64,000 nucleotides of DNA from Azospirillum sp. TSO22-1 (lineage in GTDB: Bacteria; Pseudomonadota; Alphaproteobacteria; Azospirillales; Azospirillaceae). Position numbers and translations under genes: made by a program. This document shows, in pieces, positions 36,684-49,205 of this stretch. The notes beneath the pieces are model-generated. The model searched no databases and was not told the DNA's origin. It saw only the letters and a list, made by a program, of their open reading frames with translations. The stretch covers positions 62,001 to 126,000 of the forward strand of contig NZ_LGQZ01000018.1 of the NCBI RefSeq assembly GCF_003116015.1. The letters run 5' to 3'. Position 1 is the stretch's first letter. Each line of letters starts with the position of its first letter.

Positions 36684-36798
36684 CGCGGGATCGGGGACTC
36701 GAGTGCTGGAACGGGCGGTCTCACCCGGGAAGGCGCCACCATAGCGGCGCGCGCCCGACTTTTGAAGGGCGATGGGACCGGAATCGCTTCGAGATCTG

Positions 36799-37833
36799 CT
36801 ATCCCCCCAGCGGCGGCGCGTACAGCAGCCCGCCCTTGGTCCACAGCGCGTTCGGCCCGCGGTCGATGTTGAGGCGCGAGCCGGCGCCCAGGTGGCGCTC
36901 GAACAGTTCGCCGTAGTTGCCGACCTGGGCGATGGCGCGCCGCGCCCACAGATCGTCGAGGCCGAGGCCCTCCCCCAGCCCCGGCGTCAGGCCCAGCAGC
37001 CGGCGCGCCTCCGGATCCGCCCCATCGCCCAACGCCGGGAAGGCCGCCTGGGTGGCGGTGATCCCCTTCTCCTCGGCCAGCACCAGCGCGTGCAGCACCC
37101 AGGCGACCACCTGTTCCCACACCCGGTCGCCGGCCTTGACGGTGGGGCTGACCGGCTCCTTCGAGATCACCTCGGGAAAGACCACGTAGTCGGCGGGGTT
37201 TGGGGCGTTCTGCAGGCGTTGGGCGAACAGGCTGATGCGGTCGTTGGTGAGCAGGTCGCAGTGATGGTTGAAGAAGGCGCTGAGCGCCCCCTCCGTCGTG
37301 TTGAGCGTGCGCACCGTCAGCCTGGCGCCGGTGGCGGCGATCCATCCCACCAGGTTCCGGTGCGTCGTGGTCTCCTCGATGACGCAGACGCTGGCCGCGC
37401 CGACGTCCGCCAGCCGGCGCGCGCCCAGCGACCGGTGCGCCATGAAGCCCTGGCCGTCGAACATGTAGACCGCCGGGAAGGCGATCCCCTGGGTGGCGAG
37501 CCTGTGCAGCGTCACCGTCGAGCCGTCGGCCACCAGGTCGACCTTGCCGTCGCGCAGCGCCTGGAAACGGTCGGCGGTGCTGGTCTCCAGGAAATCCACG
37601 TTGTCGGCGCTGCCGGTCACGGCCGCCGCCACGGCGCGGCAGAAATCGACGAAGAAGCCCTGCCAGCGCCCCTGCGCGTCGAGGACGGCCAGCCCGGCGC
37701 CGCTGGTCGTCACCCCGCAGCGCACGAGCCCGGCGGCGCGCACCCGCTCCACCGTGCCCCCGTCAGAGCCGGCGGCCGGGCCGGCCAGCAGCCCGGCGCA
37801 CGCCGCCAGGACGAGGAGGGTCTTCCGCCGCAT
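36799..37833 (-). CDS. Amino acid ABC transporter substrate-binding protein (AapJ-like)
   Basis: The 344-aa protein starts with a signal peptide ([21 protein letters not shown], cut near residue 21-22). It continues with [20 protein letters not shown] and [18 protein letters not shown], typical of the periplasmic general L-amino acid binding family. The later [14 protein letters not shown] and the C-terminal [11 protein letters not shown] fit AapJ/BztA. No permease or ATPase gene is adjacent, so it is either an orphan receptor or serves a transporter encoded elsewhere. The start at MRRKTLL gives a normal signal peptide. Confidence 0.9.
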   Translation of the reverse strand: MRRKTLLVLAACAGLLAGPAAGSDGGTVERVRAAGLVRCGVTTSGAGLAVLDAQGRWQGFFVDFCRAVAAAVTGSADNVDFLETSTADRFQALRDGKVDLVADGSTVTLHRLATQGIAFPAVYMFDGQGFMAHRSLGARRLADVGAASVCVIEETTTHRNLVGWIAATGARLTVRTLNTTEGALSAFFNHHCDLLTNDRISLFAQRLQNAPNPADYVVFPEVISKEPVSPTVKAGDRVWEQVVAWVLHALVLAEEKGITATQAAFPALGDGADPEARRLLGLTPGLGEGLGLDDLWARRAIAQVGNYGELFERHLGAGSRLNIDRGPNALWTKGGLLYAPPLGG

Positions 37834-37958
37834 GGCGCGCTCCGCCCGAAAGGAACGGCCCAGCATCCCTCCGGCGATGCGCGACGGTCAAGCATGCCGC
37901 AAGCGGCACCGGGTGTGGCGAATTGCGCCCTTCCGCGGCGCCATGTTAGGTTTTCCAT

Positions 37959-41513
<3,555 letters not shown>

Positions 41514-41516
41514 CGG

Positions 41517-42017
41517 CTACCCCGTCCGCCCCAGCCCCATCCGCAGCGCCGTGCGGACCGCCTGCGCCAGCACTTCCTTGGGCGAGCCGGGGAAGCGGTG
41601 CTCCTCCACCCGCGGCTCCTCGCCGCGCTTGACCACCGCGACGTACACCAGCCCCTGCGGCTTGCCGCAGTCCGGCCCCGGCCCGCCGACACCGGTCACC
41701 GCCAGCGCCACCGTGGCGTGCTGCGCCCGTTCCAGCGCGCCCAGCGCCATGCGCCGCGCCACCTCCGGATGGTAGGGGGTCTGCTCCTCGATCAGGTCGG
41801 CGGATACGCCCAGCGCGTCGGTCTTCATGGCCGCGCGATAGGTGACGAAAGACCCGAGGAACACCTCGGAACTGCGCGGCACCGAAGCGAGGCAGACACC
41901 GATCAGCCCGGCCGTGCAGGACTCCGCCGTCACCACGCGGTCACCGGAGTCGGCCGACGCTTCGACCAGCCGTCTGGCCAGATGCTCCAGGTCGGGCGGC
42001 AACTCGAACACCGTCAT
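41517..42017 (-). CDS. CinA-family nicotinamide-nucleotide amidohydrolase (PncC type)
   Basis: The 166-aa protein is the stand-alone C-terminal CinA domain, which deamidates NMN to nicotinate mononucleotide in pyridine nucleotide salvage. The signature TAESCTAGLIG lies near residue 30, AVTGVGGPGPD near 103, and GLVYVAV near 120. The start at MTVFELPP gives the usual family length. It is convergent with the hybrid kinase gene, with a gap of only 3 bp, and divergent from the multi-PAS kinase. Confidence 0.93.
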   Translation of the reverse strand: MTVFELPPDLEHLARRLVEASADSGDRVVTAESCTAGLIGVCLASVPRSSEVFLGSFVTYRAAMKTDALGVSADLIEEQTPYHPEVARRMALGALERAQHATVALAVTGVGGPGPDCGKPQGLVYVAVVKRGEEPRVEEHRFPGSPKEVLAQAVRTALRMGLGRTG

Positions 42018-42172
42018 CGGCACGTCCCTCTTCCGGTAGGATCCCGCTCCCAACAACGCACGAGCCATCACTCCGTCTCGCGGGCTACGACCTTGGTGCA
42101 AAGGAGGGGCGCCGCTTGCCCCGCCCGGTGTCCGGCTTGCCGGGCCGCCGGGGCTGGGCTAGTTTGTGCGCC

Positions 42173-44572
42173 GTGAGCGTGTTTACCAAAACCTACGCGC
42201 CAGCCCTGGCCGCCCTCGGGCTGGCCGTGGGCATCGGGCTGACCGGACAGGCCGAGTCGCCGACCGGCTGGGGCGTGCTGTGCGCGCTGTGCATCGGCGC
42301 GGTGGGGGCGCTTGGCTGGTGCCTGCAGTCCGAGCGCCGCCGGGCCGACGGCGCGGCGGCCGAGACCGCCCGGCTGGAAGCCCTGCTCGCCGCGGCGCCG
42401 CAGCCCTGGTTCGGCTGGGACGGCGCCGGCGGCCACCGCGCCGCGCCGGAGTTCACCGCGCTCCTGCACGGTGCGTCGCCGGGATCGGGGGAAGACATCG
42501 CCGCCCTGCTCGCCCCCGCCGACGCCGGGGCCTTCGCCGACGCCCTCCAGGGGCTGCGCGGGAATGGCCGTCCCTTTCGCCTGGACGTCACCGCCACCGA
42601 CGGCCGCCGCCTGCGGCTGACCGGACGGCGCGGCCACGCCGCCGACGGCGGCGCGCCGCACGACGTGCTGTGGCTGGAGGACGTCAGCGACGCCTGCCGG
42701 TCCGCCGAGCAGGACAAGACCGACCGCGCCGTGGCAGAAACCGCGGCGGCCGAGCTGCGCACCGCGCTCGACGCGCTGCCGCTGCCGGTCTGGCTGCGCC
42801 GCGCCGACCTGGACCTGGCGTGGTGCAACGGCGCCTACGCCCGCGCCGTGGACGCCGCCCCCGACCGCGCCGTCGCCGAGGGACGCGAGCTGGTCCCCGG
42901 CGGCGCCGTGCGCGAGCTGGCCAGCCGCGCGCGGACCGGCGGTTTCGCCCAGTCGGAGAAGCTGCCGGTCGTGGTCGGCACCCAGCGCCGCCTGCTGGAG
43001 GTGACCGAGGCCCCGCTGCCCGGTCCCGGTGGCGGCACGCTGATGCTTGGCTACGCGCTCGACGTGACGCCGCTGGAGGATCTGCGGACCGAGCTGGACC
43101 GCCACCTCGCCGCCCACGCCGAGGTGCTGGAGCGCCTGGGCTCGGCCATCGCCGTGTTCGGGCCGGACCAGCGGCTGAAGTTCTTCAACCAGGCCTACGT
43201 CCGCCTGTGGGACCTGGACGAGGCGTTCCTGCGCAGCGAGCCGACGCACGGCGAGCTGATGGAGGAGCTGCGCTCCCGCCGCAAGCTGCCGGAATACGCC
43301 GACTTCCAGAGCTACAAGCGCGAGCGGCTGACCCGCTACACGCACCTGATGGAGGCGACGGAGGAGCTGATGCACCTCCCCGACGGCACCACGCTGCGTT
43401 CGCTGGCCGCGCCGCATCCGCTGGGCGGCATCATCACCATCATGGAGGACGTCACCAACACGCTGGCGCTGGAGTCCTCCTACAACACGCTGATCGCCGT
43501 CCAGCAGGAGACGCTGGACAACCTCGCCGAGGGCATCGCGGTGTTCGGCGGCGACGGCCGGCTGAAGCTGTCCAACCCCGCCTTCGCCCGCATCTGGGAG
43601 CTGCGCGACGAGGATCTCCAGGGCGAACCGCACATCACCGAGGTGTTCGACCGCATGCACCCGTTCTTCGCCGACGGCGGCGACTGGGACGGGCTGAAGG
43701 AGGAGATGGTCGGCTCGACGCTGGAGCGCTCGGTCCGCTCCGGCCGGCTGGAGCGCACCGACGGTTCGGTGATCGAGTTCTCCACGGTGCCGCTGCCGGA
43801 CGGCGCGGTGCTCAACAGCTACCTCGACGTCACCGACAGCGCCCGGCTGGAGCAGGCGCTGCGCGCCTCCAACGCCGCGCTGGAGGCCGCCGACCAGCTG
43901 AAGGGCGAGTTCATCGCCAACGTCTCGCACCACCTGCGCACGCCGCTGAACGGCATCATCGGCTTCGCCGAGGTGCTGGCGAACGAGTATTTCGGCACGC
44001 TGGCGCCGCGCCAGCTGGAGTACGTCAAGGGCATCCTGTCGGGCGGCGAGCGGCTGCTGGCGCTGATCGACGACGTGGTCGACCTGACCAGCATCGGCGC
44101 CGGCGTCACCACGCTGGACCACGCGCCGGTGGACGTCGCCGATCTCCTGGACTCGGTGGCCGGCCTGACCCGCGAGTGGGCGCGCCGCGAGGGCCTGCGG
44201 CTGGAGGTGTCGGCCGACCCGGTGCTCGGCGTCCTGGAGGGCGACGAGAAGCGGCTGAAGCAGGCGCTGTTCAACCTGGTGGTGACGGCGATCCGCACGC
44301 CGCCGGCGAACGGGCGGATCGTGCTGTCCGGCCGGCGCACCGACGACGCGCTGGTGCTGGCCATCGGCGACGGCGCCCCGGCGCCGGTGGAGGATCTCCG
44401 CGCCCCGGCCCGCTTCGACCGCCTGGACCGCGCCGCGCCGGTGCTCGGCCTCGCCCTGGTGAAGAACGTCATCGAGCTGCACGGCGGCCGGATGGAGGTG
44501 GACGACACCCCCGGCCCCGGCCTGCGCGTGCGCTGCGTGCTGCCGGCCAAGCGGCAGGTGGCGGCGGCTTAG
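42173..44572 (+). CDS. Multi-PAS membrane histidine kinase with degenerate ATP-binding domain
   Basis: The ~800-aa protein has two membrane segments (about 7-22 and 32-50), then four PAS-like domains up to residue ~575 (for example RLGSAIAVFGPDQRL and NLAEGIAVFGGDGRL). The dimerisation block is NVSHHLRTPLNGIIGFAEVL with phospho-acceptor His586. The C-terminal ATPase domain is degenerate: the N-box has Thr where Asn is expected, the DxGxG motif reads GDGAPAP, and the G2 lid is shortened to VLGLALVKN. It may act as a phosphatase or scaffold like DivL. The GTG start at 42173 is uncertain. Confidence 0.85.
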   Translation: MSVFTKTYAPALAALGLAVGIGLTGQAESPTGWGVLCALCIGAVGALGWCLQSERRRADGAAAETARLEALLAAAPQPWFGWDGAGGHRAAPEFTALLHGASPGSGEDIAALLAPADAGAFADALQGLRGNGRPFRLDVTATDGRRLRLTGRRGHAADGGAPHDVLWLEDVSDACRSAEQDKTDRAVAETAAAELRTALDALPLPVWLRRADLDLAWCNGAYARAVDAAPDRAVAEGRELVPGGAVRELASRARTGGFAQSEKLPVVVGTQRRLLEVTEAPLPGPGGGTLMLGYALDVTPLEDLRTELDRHLAAHAEVLERLGSAIAVFGPDQRLKFFNQAYVRLWDLDEAFLRSEPTHGELMEELRSRRKLPEYADFQSYKRERLTRYTHLMEATEELMHLPDGTTLRSLAAPHPLGGIITIMEDVTNTLALESSYNTLIAVQQETLDNLAEGIAVFGGDGRLKLSNPAFARIWELRDEDLQGEPHITEVFDRMHPFFADGGDWDGLKEEMVGSTLERSVRSGRLERTDGSVIEFSTVPLPDGAVLNSYLDVTDSARLEQALRASNAALEAADQLKGEFIANVSHHLRTPLNGIIGFAEVLANEYFGTLAPRQLEYVKGILSGGERLLALIDDVVDLTSIGAGVTTLDHAPVDVADLLDSVAGLTREWARREGLRLEVSADPVLGVLEGDEKRLKQALFNLVVTAIRTPPANGRIVLSGRRTDDALVLAIGDGAPAPVEDLRAPARFDRLDRAAPVLGLALVKNVIELHGGRMEVDDTPGPGLRVRCVLPAKRQVAAA

Positions 44573-44760
44573 ATCGGATTGCCATCCGATCTGGACCGCG
44601 ACTGCGGTCCCGGGCGCGCGTGCGCCCGAAGCCCGGCCGGCGTGTGAGGCCATTTGAATCTAAAGCGGATCACAATCCGCTTTAGAAAGCCCCCCTCCCG
44701 TGACGGGAGAGGGGCTTCGAAGGGACGCGCCCCTTGGAGGGGCTTCGAAAGGGCGCGACC
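44571..44760. repeat. Cluster of five or more tandem hairpins
   Basis: Four perfect or near-perfect stems follow one another: AGATCGGAT/ATCCGATCT (44571-44592), GGACCGC/GCGGTCC (44593-44610), CGGGCGC/GCGCCCG (44611-44628) and TCTAAAGCGGAT/ATCCGCTTTAGA (44659-44686). A C/G-rich pair follows near 44692-44713, and then two copies of a GGGGCTTCGAA unit. The block fills the gap between two convergent genes. Confidence 0.75.
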
Positions 44761-44761
44761 C

Positions 44762-45277
44762 TTACCCGCGCGGTCCGCCCATCATGTGATCGCCGTGCCG
44801 CTGACCGTGCATGCCGCCGCGGCCCGGGCCGCGGTTCAGCATCTCGTCGGCGACCTTCTGCTGCTCCGGCGTCAGCTGGCCGTACATCTCCTTGATGGCC
44901 GGCACCATCTGGTGCATCTGCTGCTGGCGCGCGGTCATCATGGTGTCCATGCGCTCCAGCCGCTCGATGGCGTTGGCCGGCTGCGGCTTGTCCTTGAGCC
45001 CGGTGCAGGCCGCCTGCAGCGGCGCCCCGCTGGCGCGGGCTTGGTCGGCGAACTTGGTCCAGGCCGCCTTCTGGGCGTCGGTGATCTTCAGCTTCTTCTC
45101 GGCGAAGGCCAGCATGCCGGCCAGCCGCGCCTCGTGGTTGTCGCACATGCGGGTGAAACCTTGGCCGGTGCCCGGGCCGCCGCCCGGACCCATGCCCCCA
45201 CCCTGCTGGGCGAAGGCCGGGATCGCCACGGCGAGGCTGCCGGCGACCGCGAGCGTGGTGAGCAGAGCGCGTTTCAT
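44762..45277 (-). CDS. Spy/CpxP-like periplasmic protein
   Basis: The 171-aa protein has a signal peptide (MKRALLTTLAVAGSLAVAIP, cut after AFA), then a Gly-rich spacer and helical region with LKITDAQKAAWTKF and the LTPEQQK motif typical of the Spy/CpxP family. These periplasmic helical cradles act as chaperones or signal inhibitors of envelope-stress sensors. It ends in a His/Gly/Met-rich tail (RHGDHMMGGPRG) that might bind metal. It diverges from an OmpR-type regulator across a region with two CpxR-like boxes. Confidence 0.85.
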   Translation of the reverse strand: MKRALLTTLAVAGSLAVAIPAFAQQGGGMGPGGGPGTGQGFTRMCDNHEARLAGMLAFAEKKLKITDAQKAAWTKFADQARASGAPLQAACTGLKDKPQPANAIERLERMDTMMTARQQQMHQMVPAIKEMYGQLTPEQQKVADEMLNRGPGRGGMHGQRHGDHMMGGPRG

Positions 45278-45376
45278 GGAACTGAACTCCCTGGGTTGGA
45301 AGCGGAACGTTTGTCCCGATGAGCCCAAGACTGCCCCACGACCGTTGCCGCTTGATGTCCGCCGGGGGCCTGTTTG

Positions 45377-45391
45377 GTAACGCTGTGTAAC
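45377..45391. promoter_or_regulatory. CpxR-like box 1 (GTAAC-N5-GTAAC)
   Basis: GTAAC (45377-45381), five bases, GTAAC (45387-45391). The E. coli CpxR consensus is GTAAA-N5-GTAAA. It lies in the divergent spacer between the Spy-like gene and the regulator. Confidence 0.7.
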
Positions 45392-45404
45392 AGCCGCGGC
45401 CCCC

Positions 45405-45419
45405 GTAACCATCCGTAAC
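45405..45419. promoter_or_regulatory. CpxR-like box 2 (GTAAC-N5-GTAAC)
   Basis: GTAAC (45405-45409), five bases, GTAAC (45415-45419). It is identical in half-sites and spacing to box 1 and is offset by 28 bp, near the third helical turn. Repetition makes chance unlikely. Confidence 0.7.
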
Positions 45420-45465
45420 ACTTTTCCACTTAACCCCCGGCCCGGCCCGGCGGACAATGCGCTCT

Positions 45466-46182
45466 ATGGACCGCATGCCCCACCTTCTGGTCGTCGACGA
45501 CGACCGCGACATCCGCAGCCTCGTCGCCCAGTTCCTGACGAAGCACGGCTACCGCGTGACCGCCGCGCGCGACGGGGCGGAGATGATGAAGGCACTGGAG
45601 GCGTCGCGCGTCGACCTCATCGTCCTCGACCTCATGCTGCCGGGCGAGGACGGGTTGAGCCTGTGCCGCCGCCTGCGCGCCACCTCGGCCACGCCGATCA
45701 TCATGCTGACCGCCATGGGCGAGGAGACCGACCGCATCGTCGGGCTGGAGATGGGCGCCGACGATTACCTCGCCAAGCCGTTCAGCCCGCGCGAGCTGCT
45801 GGCCCGCATCAAGGCGGTGCTGCGCCGGGCCGGCGCGCCGCAGACGGTCGGCGAGGGCGCCACCGCGCTGCGCTTCGAGGGCTGGAGCCTTGACCTCACC
45901 AAGCGCGAGCTGCGCTCCGCCGACGGCGTGCTGGTGCAGCTCTCCGCCGGCGAATACGACCTGCTCGTCGCCTTCGTCGAGCACCCGCAGCGCGTGCTGA
46001 CCCGCGACCAGCTGCTCGACTTGGCGCGCGGGCGCGCCGCGGTGCCCTTCGACCGCTCCATCGACGTGCAGGTCAGCCGCCTGCGCCGCAAGATCGAGCC
46101 CGACCCGGCCGAGCCGACGCTGATCAAGACCGTGCGCGGCGGCGGCTACCTGTTCACCGCCACGGTCACGACCGGCGGCTGA
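45466..46182 (+). CDS. OmpR/PhoB-family response regulator (CpxR-like)
   Basis: The 238-aa protein has a receiver domain with the acidic DDD triplet near residue 11, phospho-acceptor Asp55 in LIVLDLMLPG, conserved Thr in MLTAMGE and Lys in LAKPFSPREL. A C-terminal winged helix follows (VDVQVSRLRRKIE). The ATG at 45466 is one of three close candidates (45457, 45466, 45475) and spacing to GGCGGAC is best for it. The neighbouring Spy-like gene and the boxes suggest autoregulation and an envelope-stress role. Confidence 0.93.
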   Translation: MDRMPHLLVVDDDRDIRSLVAQFLTKHGYRVTAARDGAEMMKALEASRVDLIVLDLMLPGEDGLSLCRRLRATSATPIIMLTAMGEETDRIVGLEMGADDYLAKPFSPRELLARIKAVLRRAGAPQTVGEGATALRFEGWSLDLTKRELRSADGVLVQLSAGEYDLLVAFVEHPQRVLTRDQLLDLARGRAAVPFDRSIDVQVSRLRRKIEPDPAEPTLIKTVRGGGYLFTATVTTGG

Positions 46183-46189
46183 GGACCCC

Positions 46190-47548
46190 ATGCGCCGCTT
46201 CCTGCCCGACAGCATCGCCGCCCGCACGGCGCTGACCATCGTCGTCGCGCTGATCCTGACCCAGCTGGTCAGCGCGCTGCTCTACCTGCTCGACCGGCCG
46301 GAGGGGCCGCCGGTGCACAGCCCGCGCGTGCTGGTCGAGCGCGTCACCGCCATCGTCCAGCTGGTGGACGCCACCCCCGCCCAGGACCGGCCGCGGGTGG
46401 TGCGCGCCATCGACGATCCGGTCCTGCGCGTCACCTGGCAGACGGAGCGCCCCGCCCTGCAGCCGGCCCGCGAGGGCGCGCCGCGCACCCTGCTGCAGCG
46501 CCGCCTGCGCAGCGAGCTGGGCGACCCGAAGCGCGAGGTGCTGCTGGAGATCCGCCGCCACGGCCCGCACCCCGGCCCGCCGCTGCCCATGGGGCCGCCG
46601 GACGAGCCGCGCTGGACGCACGACATGCGCCTCTACGTCGCGCTGGCCGATGGCTCCTGGCTGGCCTTCGCCTCGGGCGAGCCGATGGAGGGCGCGTTCC
46701 GGCTGCTGCGCTTCGGCCTGTGGATGGCCGGCATCGTCGGCGTCATCGCGCTGCTGTCGGTGTGGGCGGCGCGCCGGGTGACGGCGCCGCTCGCCCGCTT
46801 CGCCGGCGCCGCCGAGCGCCTGGGCGTGGACGGCGAGGCCGAGCCGCTGCCCGAGGCCGGCCCGCGCGAGCTGCGCGCCGCCACCCGCGCCTTCAACCGC
46901 ATGCAGGAGCGGCTGCGCCGCTTCGTCGCCGACCGCACGCAGATGCTGGCCGCCATCAGCCACGACCTGCGCACGCCGCTGACCCGCCTGCGCCTGCGTG
47001 CCGAACTGGTCGACGACCCGGAGATGCAGCGCAAGATGCTGGCCGACCTGAACGAGATGGAGGCGATGATCACCGCCACCCTCGCCTTCGCCCGCGACGA
47101 CGCCCAGCGCGAGCCGCGCGGCCCCCTCGACCTCGCCGACCTGCTGCAGAGCCTGTGCGAGGACCGCGGTGACGCCGGCCAGTCGGCCGCTTACCAGGGG
47201 CCGGTGCACAGCGTGGTGGACGCCCGCTCGGTGGCGCTGCGCCGCGCCTTCGCCAATCTGATGGACAACGCCATCGCCTACGGCGGCGGCTGCCGCGTGC
47301 GGCTGGCGGAGGAGGAGGGGCAGGTGCGCGTCGAGATCGACGACGACGGCCCCGGCATCCCGGAGAACCAGCGCGAGAAGGTGTTCGCGCCCTTCTACCG
47401 GCTCGACCCCTCGCGCAACAAGGACACCGGCGGCGTCGGCCTCGGTCTCTCCACCGCCCGCACCATCGTCCGCGGCCACGGCGGCGACGTCACCCTGGCG
47501 AACCGGAAGGAAGGCGGCCTGCGGGCGACGGTGACGCTGCCGCGGTAG
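46190..47548 (+). CDS. Sensor histidine kinase paired with the OmpR-type regulator
   Basis: The 452-aa membrane kinase has TM1 at about 14-34, a periplasmic sensor of about 140 residues that is Pro/Arg-rich, TM2 at about 180-198, HAMP, and HisKA with His258 in AAISHDLRTPLTRLR. The ATPase domain is complete (LMDNAIAYGGG, IDDDGPGIP, GVGLGLSTA). It starts 7 bp after the regulator stop and forms the cognate pair. The sensor loop contains GPHPGPPLPMGPPDEP, which looks disordered. Confidence 0.93.
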   Translation: MRRFLPDSIAARTALTIVVALILTQLVSALLYLLDRPEGPPVHSPRVLVERVTAIVQLVDATPAQDRPRVVRAIDDPVLRVTWQTERPALQPAREGAPRTLLQRRLRSELGDPKREVLLEIRRHGPHPGPPLPMGPPDEPRWTHDMRLYVALADGSWLAFASGEPMEGAFRLLRFGLWMAGIVGVIALLSVWAARRVTAPLARFAGAAERLGVDGEAEPLPEAGPRELRAATRAFNRMQERLRRFVADRTQMLAAISHDLRTPLTRLRLRAELVDDPEMQRKMLADLNEMEAMITATLAFARDDAQREPRGPLDLADLLQSLCEDRGDAGQSAAYQGPVHSVVDARSVALRRAFANLMDNAIAYGGGCRVRLAEEEGQVRVEIDDDGPGIPENQREKVFAPFYRLDPSRNKDTGGVGLGLSTARTIVRGHGGDVTLANRKEGGLRATVTLPR

Positions 47549-47584
47549 ACGCTGCGTTCTCCGGGGCAAGAGCGCACGCTTCCC

Positions 47585-47698
47585 CATCCCGTCATCCCCG
47601 CGAAAGCGGGGATCCATGCTCGCGTCCGCGAGCCGCATAACTCATGTCGCCCCTATCGGGGCTCACTCCTGGATCCCCGCCTGCGCGGGGATGACGGC
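47585..47698. repeat. Palindromic intergenic element (CCGTCATCCCCGC family)
   Basis: CCCGTCATCCCCGCGAAAGC...GGGATCCA at the left and TGGATCCCCGCCTGCGCGGG...GATGACGG at the right are inverted arms, each with an inner CCCCGC..GCGGGG hairpin; the middle has small GC hairpins. This family is common between genes in many alphaproteobacteria. It lies between convergent genes. Confidence 0.75.
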
Positions 47699-47722
47699 GA
47701 AATTTAGATTATTGGCTTAATC

Positions 47723-49093
47723 CTAATTTTTCAGCGCATCCTCCACCGCCCGACGCCCCACCTCGTAGCAGTATTGGCTCGCCGGCCGGTGCCAAACCTC
47801 GACCCCGTCGTGCGCCTTCAGCGACGCCACCGTCCGCGTCGTGGAACCCACCCAGCGCAGCGGCGCGTTGCGCTTCGCAAATTGGATCATTCCATTGATC
47901 GTAGCTTCGTCGCTCCCGGACAGCACGCAAACCCAGGCCGGGCGGTCGGTGACGGCGTCGAGCGCCACCAGATCCACCGGCCCCTCCGGCAGGCGGGCGT
48001 AGGCCAGCCGGGTGCGCTCGGCCGAAGCCAGCCATTGCCCGACGATGGCGCTCTCGGTCAGCGCCGCGAAGGCCGGATCGTCCGGCGCCACCGGGCCGAA
48101 CAACGCGGCATAGAGGCACGGCGCGGCGAGGTGGACCTTAAAGGTGCGCATGCGCTGGAAACGGTCGCCCGCCGGGTGGACGCGCCCCATGCGCAGGATC
48201 AGGTAACTGGCCTCCAGGTAGTCGAGGTGCCGGCGCACCGTGTTCTTGGCCAGCCCGGCGCGCTCGGCCAGGACTTCGATGGACACCTCGCGGCCGGTGT
48301 TGCGGGCCAGCAGGGTGAACAGCGCGTTCAACTCCGCCGTGCCGGCGATGCCGGCCAGCCCCGGCAGGTCCTGGTGCAGCAGCGCCCCCAGCACCTCGCC
48401 GCGCAGCAGCCGGGCGGAGTCGCGGCCGGGCCGCAGCAGCACCGCCTCCGGAAAGCCTCCGCCGTTGATGTAGTGGCCGAAGCGCTCGTTCAGCGCAGCC
48501 ATGTCGCGCACCACGTACATCGGCGGCCCCTTGCCGAACACCATCGGCTCGACGAGGTCGCGCTCGGCGCCGGTCAGGCGCAGGTACTCGGCGAAGGTCA
48601 GCGGCGGCAGCACGAAGGCGCCGGCGACCCGCTGCGCCGCCCCCGACGCCACCGCCACCACCCGCAGGTCCGGCAGCGCCGCCGCCAGGACGGCGACCTC
48701 CGCCTCCCAGCCGCGCACGTTGTGGACGCCGTCGAGCACCAGCACGCCCGGCCCTTCCAGCCCGGCCGCCGCCCGCAGGCCGCGGGCCAACCGCTCCAGC
48801 GGCACGCCGTGCACCACCGGCGCGGTCAGGTCGGCGTAGAGCAGGCTGCGCGGCGGTGCGCCATCCTCGATCAGGCGGGCGATGGCCTGCCGGACCAGCA
48901 CCGTCTTGCCGACCCGCCGCGGACCGATCAGCACCAGCGGCCGCTCCGGCCCGGTCCGCTCCAGCCGGCGCAGGAAGCCGTCGAAGAAGGCGCGCTTCGG
49001 CAAGCCCGCCAGCTCCGGATCCGGCGCGCCGCGCCACCACGGATTGTCGAGGGCGAGCCGGTCGAGGATGGCGCGTTCAGGGAGAGGCAGCAT
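47723..49093 (-). CDS. AAA-type ATPase with DUF4143 domain
   Basis: The 456-aa protein has Walker A LIGPRRVGKTVLV near residue 57. Walker B reads VLVLDGVHN, with Gly122 where the catalytic Glu is normally found, so ATP hydrolysis may be weak. A winged-helix part (LAERAGLAKNTVRRHLDYLE near 275) and the C-terminal DUF4143 restriction-fold-like region (ESAIVGQWLA, LPEGPVDLVAL) follow. The family is widespread, often mobile, and of unknown function. An ATG at 49093 follows GGTGG; a TTG at 49114 with AGGATC upstream would add seven residues. A palindrome overlaps the promoter region. Confidence 0.85.
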   Translation of the reverse strand: MLPLPERAILDRLALDNPWWRGAPDPELAGLPKRAFFDGFLRRLERTGPERPLVLIGPRRVGKTVLVRQAIARLIEDGAPPRSLLYADLTAPVVHGVPLERLARGLRAAAGLEGPGVLVLDGVHNVRGWEAEVAVLAAALPDLRVVAVASGAAQRVAGAFVLPPLTFAEYLRLTGAERDLVEPMVFGKGPPMYVVRDMAALNERFGHYINGGGFPEAVLLRPGRDSARLLRGEVLGALLHQDLPGLAGIAGTAELNALFTLLARNTGREVSIEVLAERAGLAKNTVRRHLDYLEASYLILRMGRVHPAGDRFQRMRTFKVHLAAPCLYAALFGPVAPDDPAFAALTESAIVGQWLASAERTRLAYARLPEGPVDLVALDAVTDRPAWVCVLSGSDEATINGMIQFAKRNAPLRWVGSTTRTVASLKAHDGVEVWHRPASQYCYEVGRRAVEDALKN

Positions 49094-49108
49094 GCGCCAC
49101 CAAAACAA

Positions 49109-49124
49109 GATCAATACAATGATC
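49109..49124. promoter_or_regulatory. Palindrome GATCA-N6-TGATC upstream of the ATPase gene
   Basis: Perfect inverted repeat in an AT-rich pocket, directly upstream of the ATPase ATG and covering the alternative TTG. It could be an operator; equally a chance palindrome in a Dam-like GATC context. Confidence 0.35.
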
Positions 49125-49205
49125 CTAAATGCCAGGACACCCGCCTTCGGTCAATGGTCGGATGGCCGGCGCGTCCCCTTGCGCGGCGTGGATGGCCCTG
49201 CCTCA

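Noticed and set aside
36684-36798. Trp attenuator upstream of trpB
   Set aside because: No leader peptide with tandem Trp codons and no clear alternative hairpins in the 115-bp gap.
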